32,106 nucleotides of DNA from Clostridia bacterium (GCA_027314765.1 DAHVAF010000273.1:1-32106); one strand, 5' to 3'. Shown: positions 1 through 8,059, counted from the first letter of the stretch. The notes: generated by a model from the letters alone, not told the origin. Translations and numbers: made by a program.

Positions 1-1
1 C

Positions 2-199
2 ACGTGGGTCGACGTGGGCCGTGGGCGGGGCCGGGATGTGCTTCAGCCGGGGCCGGACGGACAGCCGGAGGCGCTCCACCGCGTGCCGCCCGGAGTCAAC
101 CTCGACGGCGATGCCCAGGGGTTGGCGTGGTACCGCGTGGCGCCAACGCCGGCAGGCGCCAGCGAGTGGTCCGTCTGGCTGAGCGAGGATGTGCCGTAA
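2..199 (+). CDS. 3' end of an unrecognised protein (partial)
   Basis: An open frame enters from the left edge and ends at TAA 197-199. About 65 C-terminal residues are visible, including a stretch reading PGVNLDGDAQGLAWYRV and ending WSVWLSEDVP. The start lies outside the window. I do not recognise the family. The composition, with W, Y, D and E spread through the tail, looks like a real protein end and not a GC-rich shadow frame. It converges on the PII-like gene with only 8 bp between the two stop codons, which also favours a genuine gene end. Confidence 0.5.
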   Translation, partial: TWVDVGRGRGRDVLQPGPDGQPEALHRVPPGVNLDGDAQGLAWYRVAPTPAGASEWSVWLSEDVP

Positions 200-207
200 C
201 CCGGCCG

Positions 208-549
208 TTACGAACGCGCTTCGGGGCGCGGTGCCGGTTCCAGGGCGAGCACAAATGTCGTTGCGCCACCCGCGACGACCTCCAGCGGCTCGGCCAGCAA
301 CGGGTGCGCCTGCTCGCCGAGATAGGCGAGGGGCACGACCTGGTGGCGCCGTGGCCTGCACACCGTGCGGATCAGCGCCAGCACCTCGTCGACGCGCTCC
401 GCCCCGCAGCCAATGAGCAGCGTGGCGTTGGCCTCGCGCAGAAAGCCGCCGCTGCTGGCGAGGCGCGTGCTGCGCAGGCCGCGTTCGGTGAGTCCCGCGG
501 CCAGGCGCCCGGCATCCCGCGGGCTCACGACCGTCACGATGAGCTTCAT
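208..549 (-). CDS. darA: cyclic-di-AMP receptor, PII-like (DarA/PstA/YaaQ family)
   Basis: A 113-residue protein, close to the usual 109 residues of B. subtilis DarA. It opens MKLIVTVVSPRDAG, has the family signature LASSGGFLREANATLLIG at about residues 31-48, then a helix (RVDEVLALIRTVC) and a conserved VVPLAYLGE segment near residue 72. These proteins form PII-like trimers that bind cyclic di-AMP in the cytosol; their downstream partners are largely unknown. The start is ATG at 549, preceded by a modest AGGATGGGATC ribosome site. It is read divergently from the large repeat protein (start 701). A decayed paralogue lies at 3885-4153. The same window holds a c-di-AMP riboswitch at 19087-19255, so the ligand is relevant to this organism. 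The family call is firm; ligand binding is inferred from the family. Confidence 0.85.
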   Translation of the reverse strand: MKLIVTVVSPRDAGRLAAGLTERGLRSTRLASSGGFLREANATLLIGCGAERVDEVLALIRTVCRPRRHQVVPLAYLGEQAHPLLAEPLEVVAGGATTFVLALEPAPRPEARS

Positions 550-564
550 GATCCCATCCTATGT

Positions 565-580
565 CAGGCTGCCGAGCCTG
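565..580. promoter_or_regulatory. small perfect hairpin in the divergent darA / repeat-protein intergenic region
   Basis: CAGGCT (565-570), loop GCCG, AGCCTG (575-580) is a perfect 6-bp stem 16 bp upstream of the darA start. The 151-bp region 550-700 must hold the promoters of both divergent genes. No convincing -35/-10 pair was found. The site could be an operator or a 5'-UTR hairpin. Confidence 0.25.
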
Positions 581-700
581 AGGTAGGCCCGCTGGGCTGT
601 CCACGCCGCCAAGAAGCCGTTGGGGTCGCTGGATCGCCCTCGCCCAAGGGTTTCCGGCATTGCCTGTCGAAGCTGGCGTGCCATGCCAGGAGGGCACTTC

Positions 701-3700
701 ATGCGGTGGGTCGCGAGGGCCGGGGTCCTGATCGTGGTCGCCGTGGGGCTTCTGCTGACGTCGCATGCCGAGGCCGCCACGACGTGCTCGCCAGGAAGCT
801 ACTTGGACGCTGGGTCCGGGGCCTGCGTCCCCGCCCCGGCCGGCACCTACGCGCCTGGGGGAACGGCGACCGCGCCTGTGCCTTGCCCACCCGGAACGTA
901 CGGCACGGTGACTGGTGCCACCAGCGCCAGCCAGTGCACGGACGCACCGGCGGGGTTCTACGTCAGCACGGCTGGTCAAACATCGCCCACGCCCTGTGCC
1001 GCGGGCACCTACCAACCCAACGCGGGTGGCAGCGAGTGCATCCCCGCACCAGCCGGCTCGTACGTCGCATCGGCGGGACAGACCCAGGCCGCGCCCTGCT
1101 CCGCGGGCACCTACCAGCCCAACACGGGCGCCAACGAGTGCATCCGCGCGCCAGCCGGCTCGTACGTCGCATCGACCGGACAGACCCAGGCCACGCCCTG
1201 CGCCGCGGGCACCTACCAGCCCAACGCCGGGGCTGGCAGCTGCGTACCCGCACCAGCCGGCTCGTACGGCGCATCGGCGGGACAGACCCAGGCGGCGCCC
1301 TGCTCCCCAGGCACCTACCAGCCCAACACGGGCGCCAACGAGTGCATCCCCGCGCCAGCCGGCTCGTACGTCGCATCGACGGGACAGACCCAGGCCACGC
1401 CCTGCGCCGCGGGCACCTACCAGCCCGACGCCGGGGCTGGCAGCTGCGTACCTGCGCCAGCCGGCTCGTACGTCGCATCGGCGGGACAGACCCAGGCGGC
1501 GCCCTGCTCCGCAGGCACTTACCAGCCCAACGCCGGCGCCAACGAGTGCATCCCCGCACCCGTCAACACGTACGTGCCCACCACCGGGGCCACCGCGGCC
1601 ACGCCGTGCCCCGCGGGAACTGACCAGCCCAACGCGGGGTCGTCCAGCTGCGTGCCCGTCAGCACGACCGTCAACTGCAGCGCCGGCACGTACTACTCGA
1701 CCGCCGCAACGGCCTGCGTGCCCGCCCCGGCAGGCACGTATTCCGCGGGGGGTACCGCGACCGCCCCGACCTATTGCGCGATCGGCACCTACCAGCCCAC
1801 CACGGGTGCCACGAGCTGCATCCCAGCCCCAGCCGGCACGTACGTCGCATTGGTGGGGCAAGCCTCGCCCACACCCTGCGCGGCGGGGACCTTCCAGCCG
1901 AACGTCGGCGCCACGAGCTGTGAGCCGGCTCCGGTCAACACCTACGTACCCACCTCCGGAGCGACCGCCGCCACGCCGTGCCCGGCCGGAACCGACCAGC
2001 CGAACGCGGGGTCGTCGAGCTGCGTGCCCGTCAGCACGACCGTCAACTGCAGCGCCGGCACGTATTACTCGACCGCCGCGGCCGCTTGCGTACCTGCCCC
2101 TGCTGGCCGTTACGCGCCTGGGGGAACGGGTACCGCCCCAGTCCCCTGCTCGATCGGAACATACCAGCCCACCCCAGGTGCAAGCGCCTGTATCCCCGCC
2201 CCGGCCGGCTCCTACGTCGCATCCACAGGGCAGAGCCAGGCCACACCCTGCACCGCCGGCACCTACCAGTCCAACACCGGGGCCGACAGCTGTGTGCCGG
2301 CTCCAGAGGGCACCTACGTCGCGTCGGCCGGCCAAGCTTCGTCCACTCCGTGCCCGGACGGCACGTACCAGCCCAGCACGGGCGCGACGAGCTGCGAACC
2401 AGCCCCGGCCGGAACGGACGTCACCTCGACGGGCCAAGCCTCACCCACGCCGTGCCCGGCGGGCACCTATCAATCGAGTACGGGCGCGACGAGCTGCGAA
2501 CCAGCCCCGGCCGGAACGTACGTCACCTCGACGGGCCAAGCCTCACCCACGCCGTGCCCGGCGGGCACCTATCAGTCCAGTACGGGCGCGACCAGCTGCG
2601 TTCCAGCCCCAGCGGGCACCTATGTCGGGTCGGCAGGCCAGGCCTTGCCCACGCCCTGTGCAGAGGGCACCTACCAGACCGACACGGGCGCGGTCGACTG
2701 CGTGCCCGCGCCCGCGGGAACATACGTGAACAGGCTCGGCCAGGTGGCTGCCACGCCGTGCGGGTTCGGCACCTTCCAGGCTCAGACGGGCGCGATAGCC
2801 GGTGAGCCGGCCCCAGCCCACACTTACGTGGACACGGGCGGCGCCGTGACCGCCACGCCGTGCCCGGCCGGCACGGTCCAGCCGCTCACCGGACAGTCCG
2901 CGTGCTACACCGCCGCCGTCACCGCGGGCGCGACCGGCGTCAACACCCAGCCCGGCGGCACCGCAACGGCGGCGACGGACAGCGTCACTGCCACGGCCAC
3001 CGGCACGGGGGCCATCGCGGTCGCCATCTATGCGTCCAACCCGGGCGCGGCGCCCGCGTTCGCGACCGGGGGACCCTACTTCGACGTTAAGGTGCTCCCG
3101 GGATCGACTTTCACGACCGTGTCGGTCCAAGACTGCAACCTGCAGGGTGCCGACGACGTGCTGTGGTGGAACGGCTCGGCCTGGTCGCCCGTTTCGGATC
3201 AGACCTTCGATGGCGCCACCGGCTGCGTGACCCTCGTCTTCGGGCCGGCGACGTCGCCTTCGCTTGCCCAGCTGGGTGGCACGCCCTTTGCGGGCGCCAT
3301 TGCGCCGCCGGAGGCGACGCTCACCGTTTCGCCTCCTTCGGAGGCGGGCCACCCGCGGCTGCAGGTCTCCTCGCCCGGCGCCACGGTGTCGCCGCCGTCC
3401 TGCCAGGCCCGCGCGGATGACCGTCACGGGTCTCAGGTCTGCACCTATGTGGTGACGGCCACACCGCAGGCAACCCTGACCCTGCGGGTCCGGGTCCAGG
3501 CGGACGGCGACCATCTGACAGCCAGCGTCGTGAACCTGACTTATGTGTCCGGTGCCTCGGTGAAGCACGTGACGCCGGCCGACAACGCCGAAGCCTTCAG
3601 CTGGTCCTTTGACCGCTCCGGGCACATCCGCCAGTTGGACGAGCTCGTGCGCGCCGGGCGCCTGCGTTCAGCGGCGCACTTCGACGGTGCGAGCAACGTC

Positions 3701-3901
3701 ACGCGGATTGGCGGGCCGGGTCACGGCTCCGACCCGGGCCTCGTGCTGTTGACCCTGACCACCCACAGTGGCCAGTTGGTAATCGGCAACGCAAGCCAGA
3801 CCGAGTCAGGCGGCGGCGCACCACCGCCTTCGGAGCCGCGTGGGGACCAGGACCCCGGGAGGCTGCCGGCCGGCCCGGTCGCCCTCACACCCGGCGCTTG
3901 A
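701..3901 (+). CDS. large secreted protein with 22 Cys-containing GCC2/GCC3 (ephrin-receptor-like) repeats
   Basis: The protein has 1066 residues. The start is ATG at 701 because AGGAGG at 688-693 lies 7 nt upstream and the sequence then encodes a signal peptide (MRWVARAGVLIVVAVGLLL, cleavage near SHAEA). Residues from about 27 to 740 are 22 tandem units of about 34 residues, consensus PCxAGTYQPxTGAxxCxPAPAGxYVxSxGQ. This resembles the GCC2/GCC3 (ephrin-rec-like) repeat of eukaryotic receptors and some bacterial surface proteins. Each unit has two Cys, except unit 21, where the second Cys is replaced by Gly (TGAIAGEPAPA). A beta-rich region (about 745-865), a second domain with one Cys pair (about 880-1030) and a disordered Pro/Gly tail follow. 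No SLH, LPXTG or membrane anchor is visible, so it may be released or held non-covalently. Adhesion or a structural envelope role is inference. Confidence 0.85.
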   Translation: MRWVARAGVLIVVAVGLLLTSHAEAATTCSPGSYLDAGSGACVPAPAGTYAPGGTATAPVPCPPGTYGTVTGATSASQCTDAPAGFYVSTAGQTSPTPCAAGTYQPNAGGSECIPAPAGSYVASAGQTQAAPCSAGTYQPNTGANECIRAPAGSYVASTGQTQATPCAAGTYQPNAGAGSCVPAPAGSYGASAGQTQAAPCSPGTYQPNTGANECIPAPAGSYVASTGQTQATPCAAGTYQPDAGAGSCVPAPAGSYVASAGQTQAAPCSAGTYQPNAGANECIPAPVNTYVPTTGATAATPCPAGTDQPNAGSSSCVPVSTTVNCSAGTYYSTAATACVPAPAGTYSAGGTATAPTYCAIGTYQPTTGATSCIPAPAGTYVALVGQASPTPCAAGTFQPNVGATSCEPAPVNTYVPTSGATAATPCPAGTDQPNAGSSSCVPVSTTVNCSAGTYYSTAAAACVPAPAGRYAPGGTGTAPVPCSIGTYQPTPGASACIPAPAGSYVASTGQSQATPCTAGTYQSNTGADSCVPAPEGTYVASAGQASSTPCPDGTYQPSTGATSCEPAPAGTDVTSTGQASPTPCPAGTYQSSTGATSCEPAPAGTYVTSTGQASPTPCPAGTYQSSTGATSCVPAPAGTYVGSAGQALPTPCAEGTYQTDTGAVDCVPAPAGTYVNRLGQVAATPCGFGTFQAQTGAIAGEPAPAHTYVDTGGAVTATPCPAGTVQPLTGQSACYTAAVTAGATGVNTQPGGTATAATDSVTATATGTGAIAVAIYASNPGAAPAFATGGPYFDVKVLPGSTFTTVSVQDCNLQGADDVLWWNGSAWSPVSDQTFDGATGCVTLVFGPATSPSLAQLGGTPFAGAIAPPEATLTVSPPSEAGHPRLQVSSPGATVSPPSCQARADDRHGSQVCTYVVTATPQATLTLRVRVQADGDHLTASVVNLTYVSGASVKHVTPADNAEAFSWSFDRSGHIRQLDELVRAGRLRSAAHFDGASNVTRIGGPGHGSDPGLVLLTLTTHSGQLVIGNASQTESGGGAPPPSEPRGDQDPGRLPAGPVALTPGA
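782..2913 (+). repeat. tandem coding repeat array (22 units of about 102 bp) with higher-order duplication
   Basis: This is the DNA counterpart of the Cys repeats. Units 3-8 (about 990-1560) are nearly identical and alternate between two subtypes (NTGANEC and NAGAGSC). A three-unit block starting PAPVNTYVPT and containing PCPAGTDQPNAGSSSC and NCSAGTYYST occurs twice, at about 1555-1740 and 1930-2110, so whole blocks were duplicated as well as single units. Units 18 and 19 are near copies. Because unit length is a multiple of three, the other frames also stay open across the array and give long false ORFs. Confidence 0.85.
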
Positions 3902-4153
3902 AGCGGATGAGCGTGGACGCGCGTTCAACATCGCGTCCATAAGCTCCCGCCCCTCGGGGTGTGTCCTCTCGCCCAGGTAGGCCAGGGGAACCACCGCCTG
4001 GCGGATCGCCGCCGCGAGCTCGTCGGCGTGCGCCGCCTCGCGCGCAAACCCGCCGCCGTGCGCCAGGCGCGTCGTGGGCCGGCCTCGCTTGGCCAGGGCC
4101 GCGGTCAGGCCGCCGGCGCCATGGGTGCTGACGACCATCAGAACGAGCTACAG
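3885..4153 (-). pseudogene. decayed second copy of the PII-like c-di-AMP receptor gene
   Basis: Read on the minus strand from 4153, the sequence aligns with the intact copy at 208-549. MKLIVTVVS of the intact protein corresponds here to L-stop-LVLMVVS: the ATG is now CTG (4153-4151) and the Lys codon AAG is TAG (4150-4148). The core TTRLAHGGGFAREA and VVPLAYLGERTHP segments remain, but about 17 residues between them are missing. The family C-terminus reappears in another frame as DVERASTLIRFKRRV ending at TGA 3887-3885, which implies a frameshift near 3925. A 110-residue open frame from ATG 4138 survives by chance. The remnant overlaps the last 17 bp of the convergent repeat-protein gene. Start loss, a nonsense codon, a deletion and a frameshift together make this a pseudogene. 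Confidence 0.75.
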
Positions 4154-4266
4154 CCCCACGCGCGCCTCAGTCCAAAGCAGCACCGCAACCGGGAAGAAGT
4201 GGCGCCCCATGCGCCGGTGCCACCCTGTGGCTGCGGGAGAACGCGACTCCGAAGGAGGCGGCGACG

Positions 4267-4863
4267 GTGGGCCGGATCGTCGTCATGAACCATGTGACCC
4301 TGGATGGCGTGATGCAGGGGCCCGGGCGGCCGGACGAGGACACCCGCGGCGGGTTCACGCACGGGGGCTGGGGCAGCCGGTCCGCCACGCCCGACGACGC
4401 CGCGGGCAGGGCGATGGGCCGGAGGATGGCGGCCGGCGGCGGCCTGGCGGGGTGGCTGTTCGGGCGGTGGACCTACGAGCAGCTGCTGGAGACATGGAAC
4501 GCGCGGGGCGGACCCTTCAAGGACGCGCTGAACAGCACGCGCAAGTACGTCGTGTCCGCCTCGCTCAGGAAGCCCATGCCGTGGCCCAACTCGACCCTGC
4601 TGCGCGGTGACGTCGCGGAGGCCGTGCGCGCGCTAAAGGCGCAAACCAGCGGCGTTCTGGCGATCATGGGCAGCGGCGAGCTCATCGCCGCGCTGATGGT
4701 CGCCGACCTGATCGACGAGTACCTGCTGATGATCCACCCACTGGTGCTCGGCACCGGCCGGCGGCTCTTTCCAGCGCACGCCCACGTGCCGCTGCGGCTG
4801 GTCGAAGGCGAGACCACGCCCTCTGGGATCGTGATCGCCGTCTACCAGCCCGCACTGGACTGA
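4267..4863 (+). CDS. dihydrofolate reductase family protein (RibD C-terminal-like, YyaP/YwjB type)
   Basis: A 198-residue protein with the RibD_C/DHFR-like fold, probably an NADPH-dependent cytosolic reductase of unknown substrate. Typical features are the opening IVVMNHVTLDGVMQGPGRPDED, FGRWTYE near residue 68, RKYVVSASL near residue 94, the nucleotide-site loop LAIMGSGELIAAL near residue 132 and DEYLLMIHPLVLGTGRRLF near residue 152. The length fits the family. The start is GTG at 4267, chosen because AAGGAGG at 4252-4258 is 8 nt upstream. It stands alone between the decayed PII-like gene and the broken SLH gene. Members of this family are usually annotated only as deaminase/reductase-like; no role in folate or riboflavin synthesis should be assumed. 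Confidence 0.85.
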   Translation: MGRIVVMNHVTLDGVMQGPGRPDEDTRGGFTHGGWGSRSATPDDAAGRAMGRRMAAGGGLAGWLFGRWTYEQLLETWNARGGPFKDALNSTRKYVVSASLRKPMPWPNSTLLRGDVAEAVRALKAQTSGVLAIMGSGELIAALMVADLIDEYLLMIHPLVLGTGRRLFPAHAHVPLRLVEGETTPSGIVIAVYQPALD

Positions 4864-4936
4864 AGACCAGCCAGATCGTCGAGGGCTGCGAGCCCCATCC
4901 CAAGCGCGACCTGCGGCTATCGTCCCTGAGCCGGCG

Positions 4937-6469
4937 ATGGCAGGCGATATTCATGCCGACCAGTTCACCTACGTCGCGGGGCTGGCGGTCACGGGCATGA
5001 GCCCGACAAGTGGCCCGGCGGCCGGCGGCACCACGGTGACCATCACCGGTGCCGCGTTCACCGGCGCCACCTCCGTCAGCTTCGGTGCAACTGCAGCGAG
5101 CAGCTTCACAGTGGATAGCGCCATGTAGATCACGGCGACCTCGCCAGCCGGCACCGGCACTGTGGACGTCACGGTCACCACGCCAAGCGGCACCAGCGCC
5201 ACCGGATCGGCGGACCAGTTCACCTACGAGTCCGTGGCGTGCCAACCGTCAACGGCCATCAGCCCGTCCAGTGGCCCGGCGGCGGGCGGCACCCCGGTCC
5301 CCATCACCGGCACTGAGCTCACCGGCGCCACCGCCGTCAGCTTCGGTGCGGCGGCAGCGACGAACTTCACGGTGGATGGCGCCACGCAGATCACGGCGAC
5401 CTCACCGGCGGGCGCCGGTACCGTGGACGTCACGGTCACCACACCCAGCGGCAGCAGCGCCACCACATCCGCGGACCAGTTCACCTACATCACGCCCCCA
5501 AGCGGCACGACGGGCAACAGCGGCATCCCCGGTGAGGTCACCCCAACCACGCAGCCGACCGGTGCTGTGGTCGGCAGCTCAGGGGGGACGCTATCGACCG
5601 CGGACGGCGCCTTCAGCCTGACGTCGCCGGCCGGCGCGATCGCCGGTTCGGGCACGCTCGGGGTGACGGAGGCCTGCCCGCCGCCGGCTCCGACCGGGGC
5701 CGTTCGTGCGAGCTGTGTCTTCACCTTGGTGGGACCGACCCTCACGAGCCCACAGCCGGCGACCACTCAGTACAACACCCAGGCGCTCGGTACCCTGCCG
5801 GCTGGGCGGCTGTCCGTCTATCGGCAGAACGCTGACGGCACCTGGTCGTTCGTGCCGACGGCGGTGGACGCCGCGACAGGGACGGTCAGGGCGTACGTGA
5901 GCGGCCCGGAGACGATCGCCGTGCTGGCAGACACGCAGACGTTCAGCGACATCCCCGCCGGATACTCGGGCGCCTCCGCCATCGATGCGGTCGTCGCGGC
6001 CTTGCTGGCGAACGGCTTCCCCGATGGCACCTTCCAGCTGAACGGCGCCCTGACCCGGGCGCAGCTCGTCAAGATGCTGGATCTGGCGCTGGGCATCGCG
6101 CCAAGCGATGCGACAACTCCATTCAGCGACGTGGCATTCTCGGACTGGTATGCCCCTTACGTGTCGGCCGACCTGCAGGTGGGGCTGGTGCAGGGGCTGA
6201 CGGCCACGACCTTCGGCCCGAACGACACCGTGAGCCGGGAGCAGATGGCGGTGCTGCTGGCGCGGGCGTTGAAGCTGACGGACAGCGGCCACGCCAGCTT
6301 CACGGACGCGAGCCAGATCGACAGCCACGCGCAGGCGGCCGTACAGGCCGTCGTGGCGGGCGGCTACATGACCGGCTTCCCGGACGGGACGTTCCAGCCG
6401 CTGGCCCCCACCCCGCGAGCGCAGGCCGCCCAGGCGCTGGCCGAGGTCATCGCGCACCTGGCGCCGTAG
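4937..6469 (+). pseudogene. IPT/TIG-SLH surface-layer protein gene, 5'-truncated and with an in-frame amber codon
   Basis: One frame runs 4937-6469 but is interrupted by TAG at 5126-5128. It encodes two IPT/TIG domains (about 4979-5220 and 5237-5490), a Ser/Thr/Gly-rich beta region and three SLH motifs (about 5941-6100, 6121-6270, 6298-6460; FSDIPAGYSG, FSDVAFSDWY, FTDASQIDSH) that would bind secondary cell-wall polymer. In the second IPT copy the equivalent codons are GCC ACG CAG ATC; in the first they are GCC ATG TAG ATC, so CAG became TAG. The left end begins inside the last strand of a previous IPT domain (ADQFTY) with no signal peptide, no ribosome site and no start, so the front is missing. 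Residues after the stop form an open 435-codon frame without a plausible start. A dead surface-protein gene is the best reading; stop readthrough is possible but would not supply a signal peptide. Confidence 0.7.
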
Positions 6470-6523
6470 GCGGATGGCAGGCGCGGCTTCTTTCCCAGCC
6501 CCTTCAGCTGACCACCTCTAAGG

Positions 6524-6557
6524 GGTTGAGGCGCCGCGACACCGCGGCGCCTCAACC
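6524..6557. terminator. perfect 15-bp GC-rich hairpin between convergent genes
   Basis: GGTTGAGGCGCCGCG (6524-6538), loop ACAC, then the exact complement (6543-6557). It lies between the stop of the SLH frame (6469) and the stop of the PIN-fusion gene (6578), so it can serve both strands. No T-tract follows on either strand. Confidence 0.7.
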
Positions 6558-6577
6558 GTTGCTGCCGTGACGGGTGG

Positions 6578-7735
6578 TCAGACGGTCCCGGACGGCGGCA
6601 GGTTCCACGCGGCCCACTCCTGCGGCGTCAGCAGGTTGATCCCGTCGGAGTCATACGACAGCCGGTCGTCGGGCTCGGCCGGTACGGACTCCAGGTCAGG
6701 GCAAGCCAGAAGGGCGTCCACGCAGGCCCGGGAGCCGCCCACATAGCACCAGCAGAGGTCGACGTCGCCGGCCACGCACCAGGCCCGGTCCTCGGGAAAC
6801 CAGCAGTCGGGCGTGCGCCCGCCATCCAGGGCCGCCAGGGCTCCGGAATACAGCAGGTAGTCGCGTGCCTCCCGCCGCACCCGGGCCGTCGACTGCGGCA
6901 CGACGTCGCCGTACCCCTCCCAGACGCAGTACCACACCCGGTCGGGGGTGGTGGTGTGCCCCCGCAGTACCCTGGCCAGCGCAGGCATCTCGGCCACCGA
7001 CCGCGGCCAGGGCGTATGGCCGTCCCACGGCTTGGGACCCTGGCCGCCACCCGGCGCCGGCGTGGCCAGCGCCTCGAACTGCATCCGGGGGTGGTACACC
7101 CGCCCCGACCACGCGGCGACCTCCGACCAGCGCACCACCCGGTCGCCTGCGCCGCGTGCGGGATACAGAATCCGCGCGTAGGCCTCAAATATCGGCGGCA
7201 CAAGCGATCCAGCAGTGGCGCGCCTGAACGGGTGCAGGCTGCTGACCAGCCAGTCGACCACGGACGTCTCCGCCGACGGCTGCAGCCGCGGGCTGACCCC
7301 GAGCCCCAGCCGGCCGCCCACCCAGACGACCCTGGCGCCGGTCGGCCCCATGATTTCCACCGGGCCGAGGACTCCCCCCTTGTCGACGGTCGACTCGTCC
7401 GCGGTGACCAGCGGGATGCCGAGGGCGTCAGCCAGTGCGACGTAGCGCGCCTCGCTCGCGGTGAGCACCGGAACCAGCCGCCGGCACCGCGCCGCGAGGG
7501 GCCGCTCATCCACGCGCACCAGGGCCAGGGCGGCCAGGTCATCCCTCGCTGCGGCAGCCCGGGCCTCATCCATTTCGCCGGCCGCCACCTGGCGGCCCCA
7601 GACCGCCAGCACCTCGCCGTCGAGCAGGGCTGGCGCCACCAGCGTCTCGCCCCGCAGGCGGTCGCGGGCCACCCGCCCGTCCGGGCCGTCGTCGCCGAGG
7701 GCGGTGGCGATCACGCTGGCGTCGATGACGATCAC
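6578..7735 (-). CDS. PIN-domain (VapC-like) toxin fused to a 250-residue unknown domain
   Basis: The protein has 385 residues. Residues 1-125 are a PIN ribonuclease domain: MIVIDASV (D5), LLDGEVLAVW (E41), TASEARYVALADAL and IPLVTADE (D113). At the third acidic position, usually Asp in Y-D-A-x-Y-V-A-L-A, this protein has E95, a conservative change. A standard VapC would end near residue 135. Here the same frame continues through a linker into about 230 residues with PPIFEAYARILYPA, RVWYCVWEGYG, WFPEDRAWCVAGDVDL and YVGGSRACVDALLACP. This second part resembles a group of unannotated, mainly actinobacterial proteins that I recall but cannot name. Start ATG 7735 overlaps the antitoxin stop by 4 nt (ATGA), so translation is coupled. 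RNase toxin activity is expected from the family; the role of the C-terminal domain is unknown. Confidence 0.75.
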   Translation of the reverse strand: MIVIDASVIATALGDDGPDGRVARDRLRGETLVAPALLDGEVLAVWGRQVAAGEMDEARAAAARDDLAALALVRVDERPLAARCRRLVPVLTASEARYVALADALGIPLVTADESTVDKGGVLGPVEIMGPTGARVVWVGGRLGLGVSPRLQPSAETSVVDWLVSSLHPFRRATAGSLVPPIFEAYARILYPARGAGDRVVRWSEVAAWSGRVYHPRMQFEALATPAPGGGQGPKPWDGHTPWPRSVAEMPALARVLRGHTTTPDRVWYCVWEGYGDVVPQSTARVRREARDYLLYSGALAALDGGRTPDCWFPEDRAWCVAGDVDLCWCYVGGSRACVDALLACPDLESVPAEPDDRLSYDSDGINLLTPQEWAAWNLPPSGTV

Positions 7736-7962
7736 CGCTGCTCGCGCTCCGCCCGCAGCACGGCGACCGCGGCGGCGAACCCCACCGACCCGCCGGCCCG
7801 CCCGCCCGCCCGCGCGAGAACCTCGTCGGCGGTCAGCCGCCGCGCCGCTGCCGCCAGCTGCGCCAGCAGGTACGCCTCAAGCGGCTGGCCCGCAGCGTCG
7901 GCCCGCCGCCGCAGCACGGCGAGCACGTCATCCGGCACGTCGCTGATCGTGATGCTGTGCAT
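7732..7962 (-). CDS. FitA/VapB-like ribbon-helix-helix antitoxin
   Basis: A 76-residue protein beginning MHSITISDVPDDVLAVLRRR: a short beta strand then helices, the ribbon-helix-helix pattern of FitA-type antitoxins. The tail (LTADEVLARAGGRAGG to the end) would wrap the toxin. It overlaps the PIN-fusion start by 4 nt, the usual antitoxin-toxin order. The frame is open 26 codons further upstream (GTG at 8040), but ATG 7962 matches where family members begin. No clear Shine-Dalgarno site precedes it. The cognate complex would repress its own promoter; the 10-bp inverted repeat at 8005-8037 is a possible operator. Confidence 0.75.
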   Translation of the reverse strand: MHSITISDVPDDVLAVLRRRADAAGQPLEAYLLAQLAAAARRLTADEVLARAGGRAGGSVGFAAAVAVLRAEREQR

Positions 7963-8004
7963 GGCGCCATCGTCCGACCATTTCCAACCCAACTCCAGAC
8001 GCAA

Positions 8005-8037
8005 GCGGCGCTCCACCGCGAAAGGGGGGAGCGCCGC
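8005..8037. promoter_or_regulatory. 10-bp perfect inverted repeat upstream of the antitoxin gene
   Basis: GCGGCGCTCC (8005-8014) and GGAGCGCCGC (8028-8037) are exact complements separated by 13 nt. The element lies 43-75 bp upstream of the antitoxin start. It could be the autoregulatory operator of the antitoxin/toxin pair, a leader hairpin, or a second terminator for the prkA operon. Confidence 0.4.
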
Positions 8038-8059
8038 CACCCGGGAAGCCGCATGATAG

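Noticed and set aside
4-2805. Long open frames (539, 604, 275 residues) overlapping the Cys-repeat gene in other frames
   Set aside because: They are shadows created by a high-GC array with a unit length divisible by three. Only the 701-3901 frame has a signal peptide, a ribosome site and a sensible domain pattern.
4937-6469. Functional stop-codon readthrough in the SLH gene
   Set aside because: Readthrough would still leave a protein without start, signal peptide or complete first domain.
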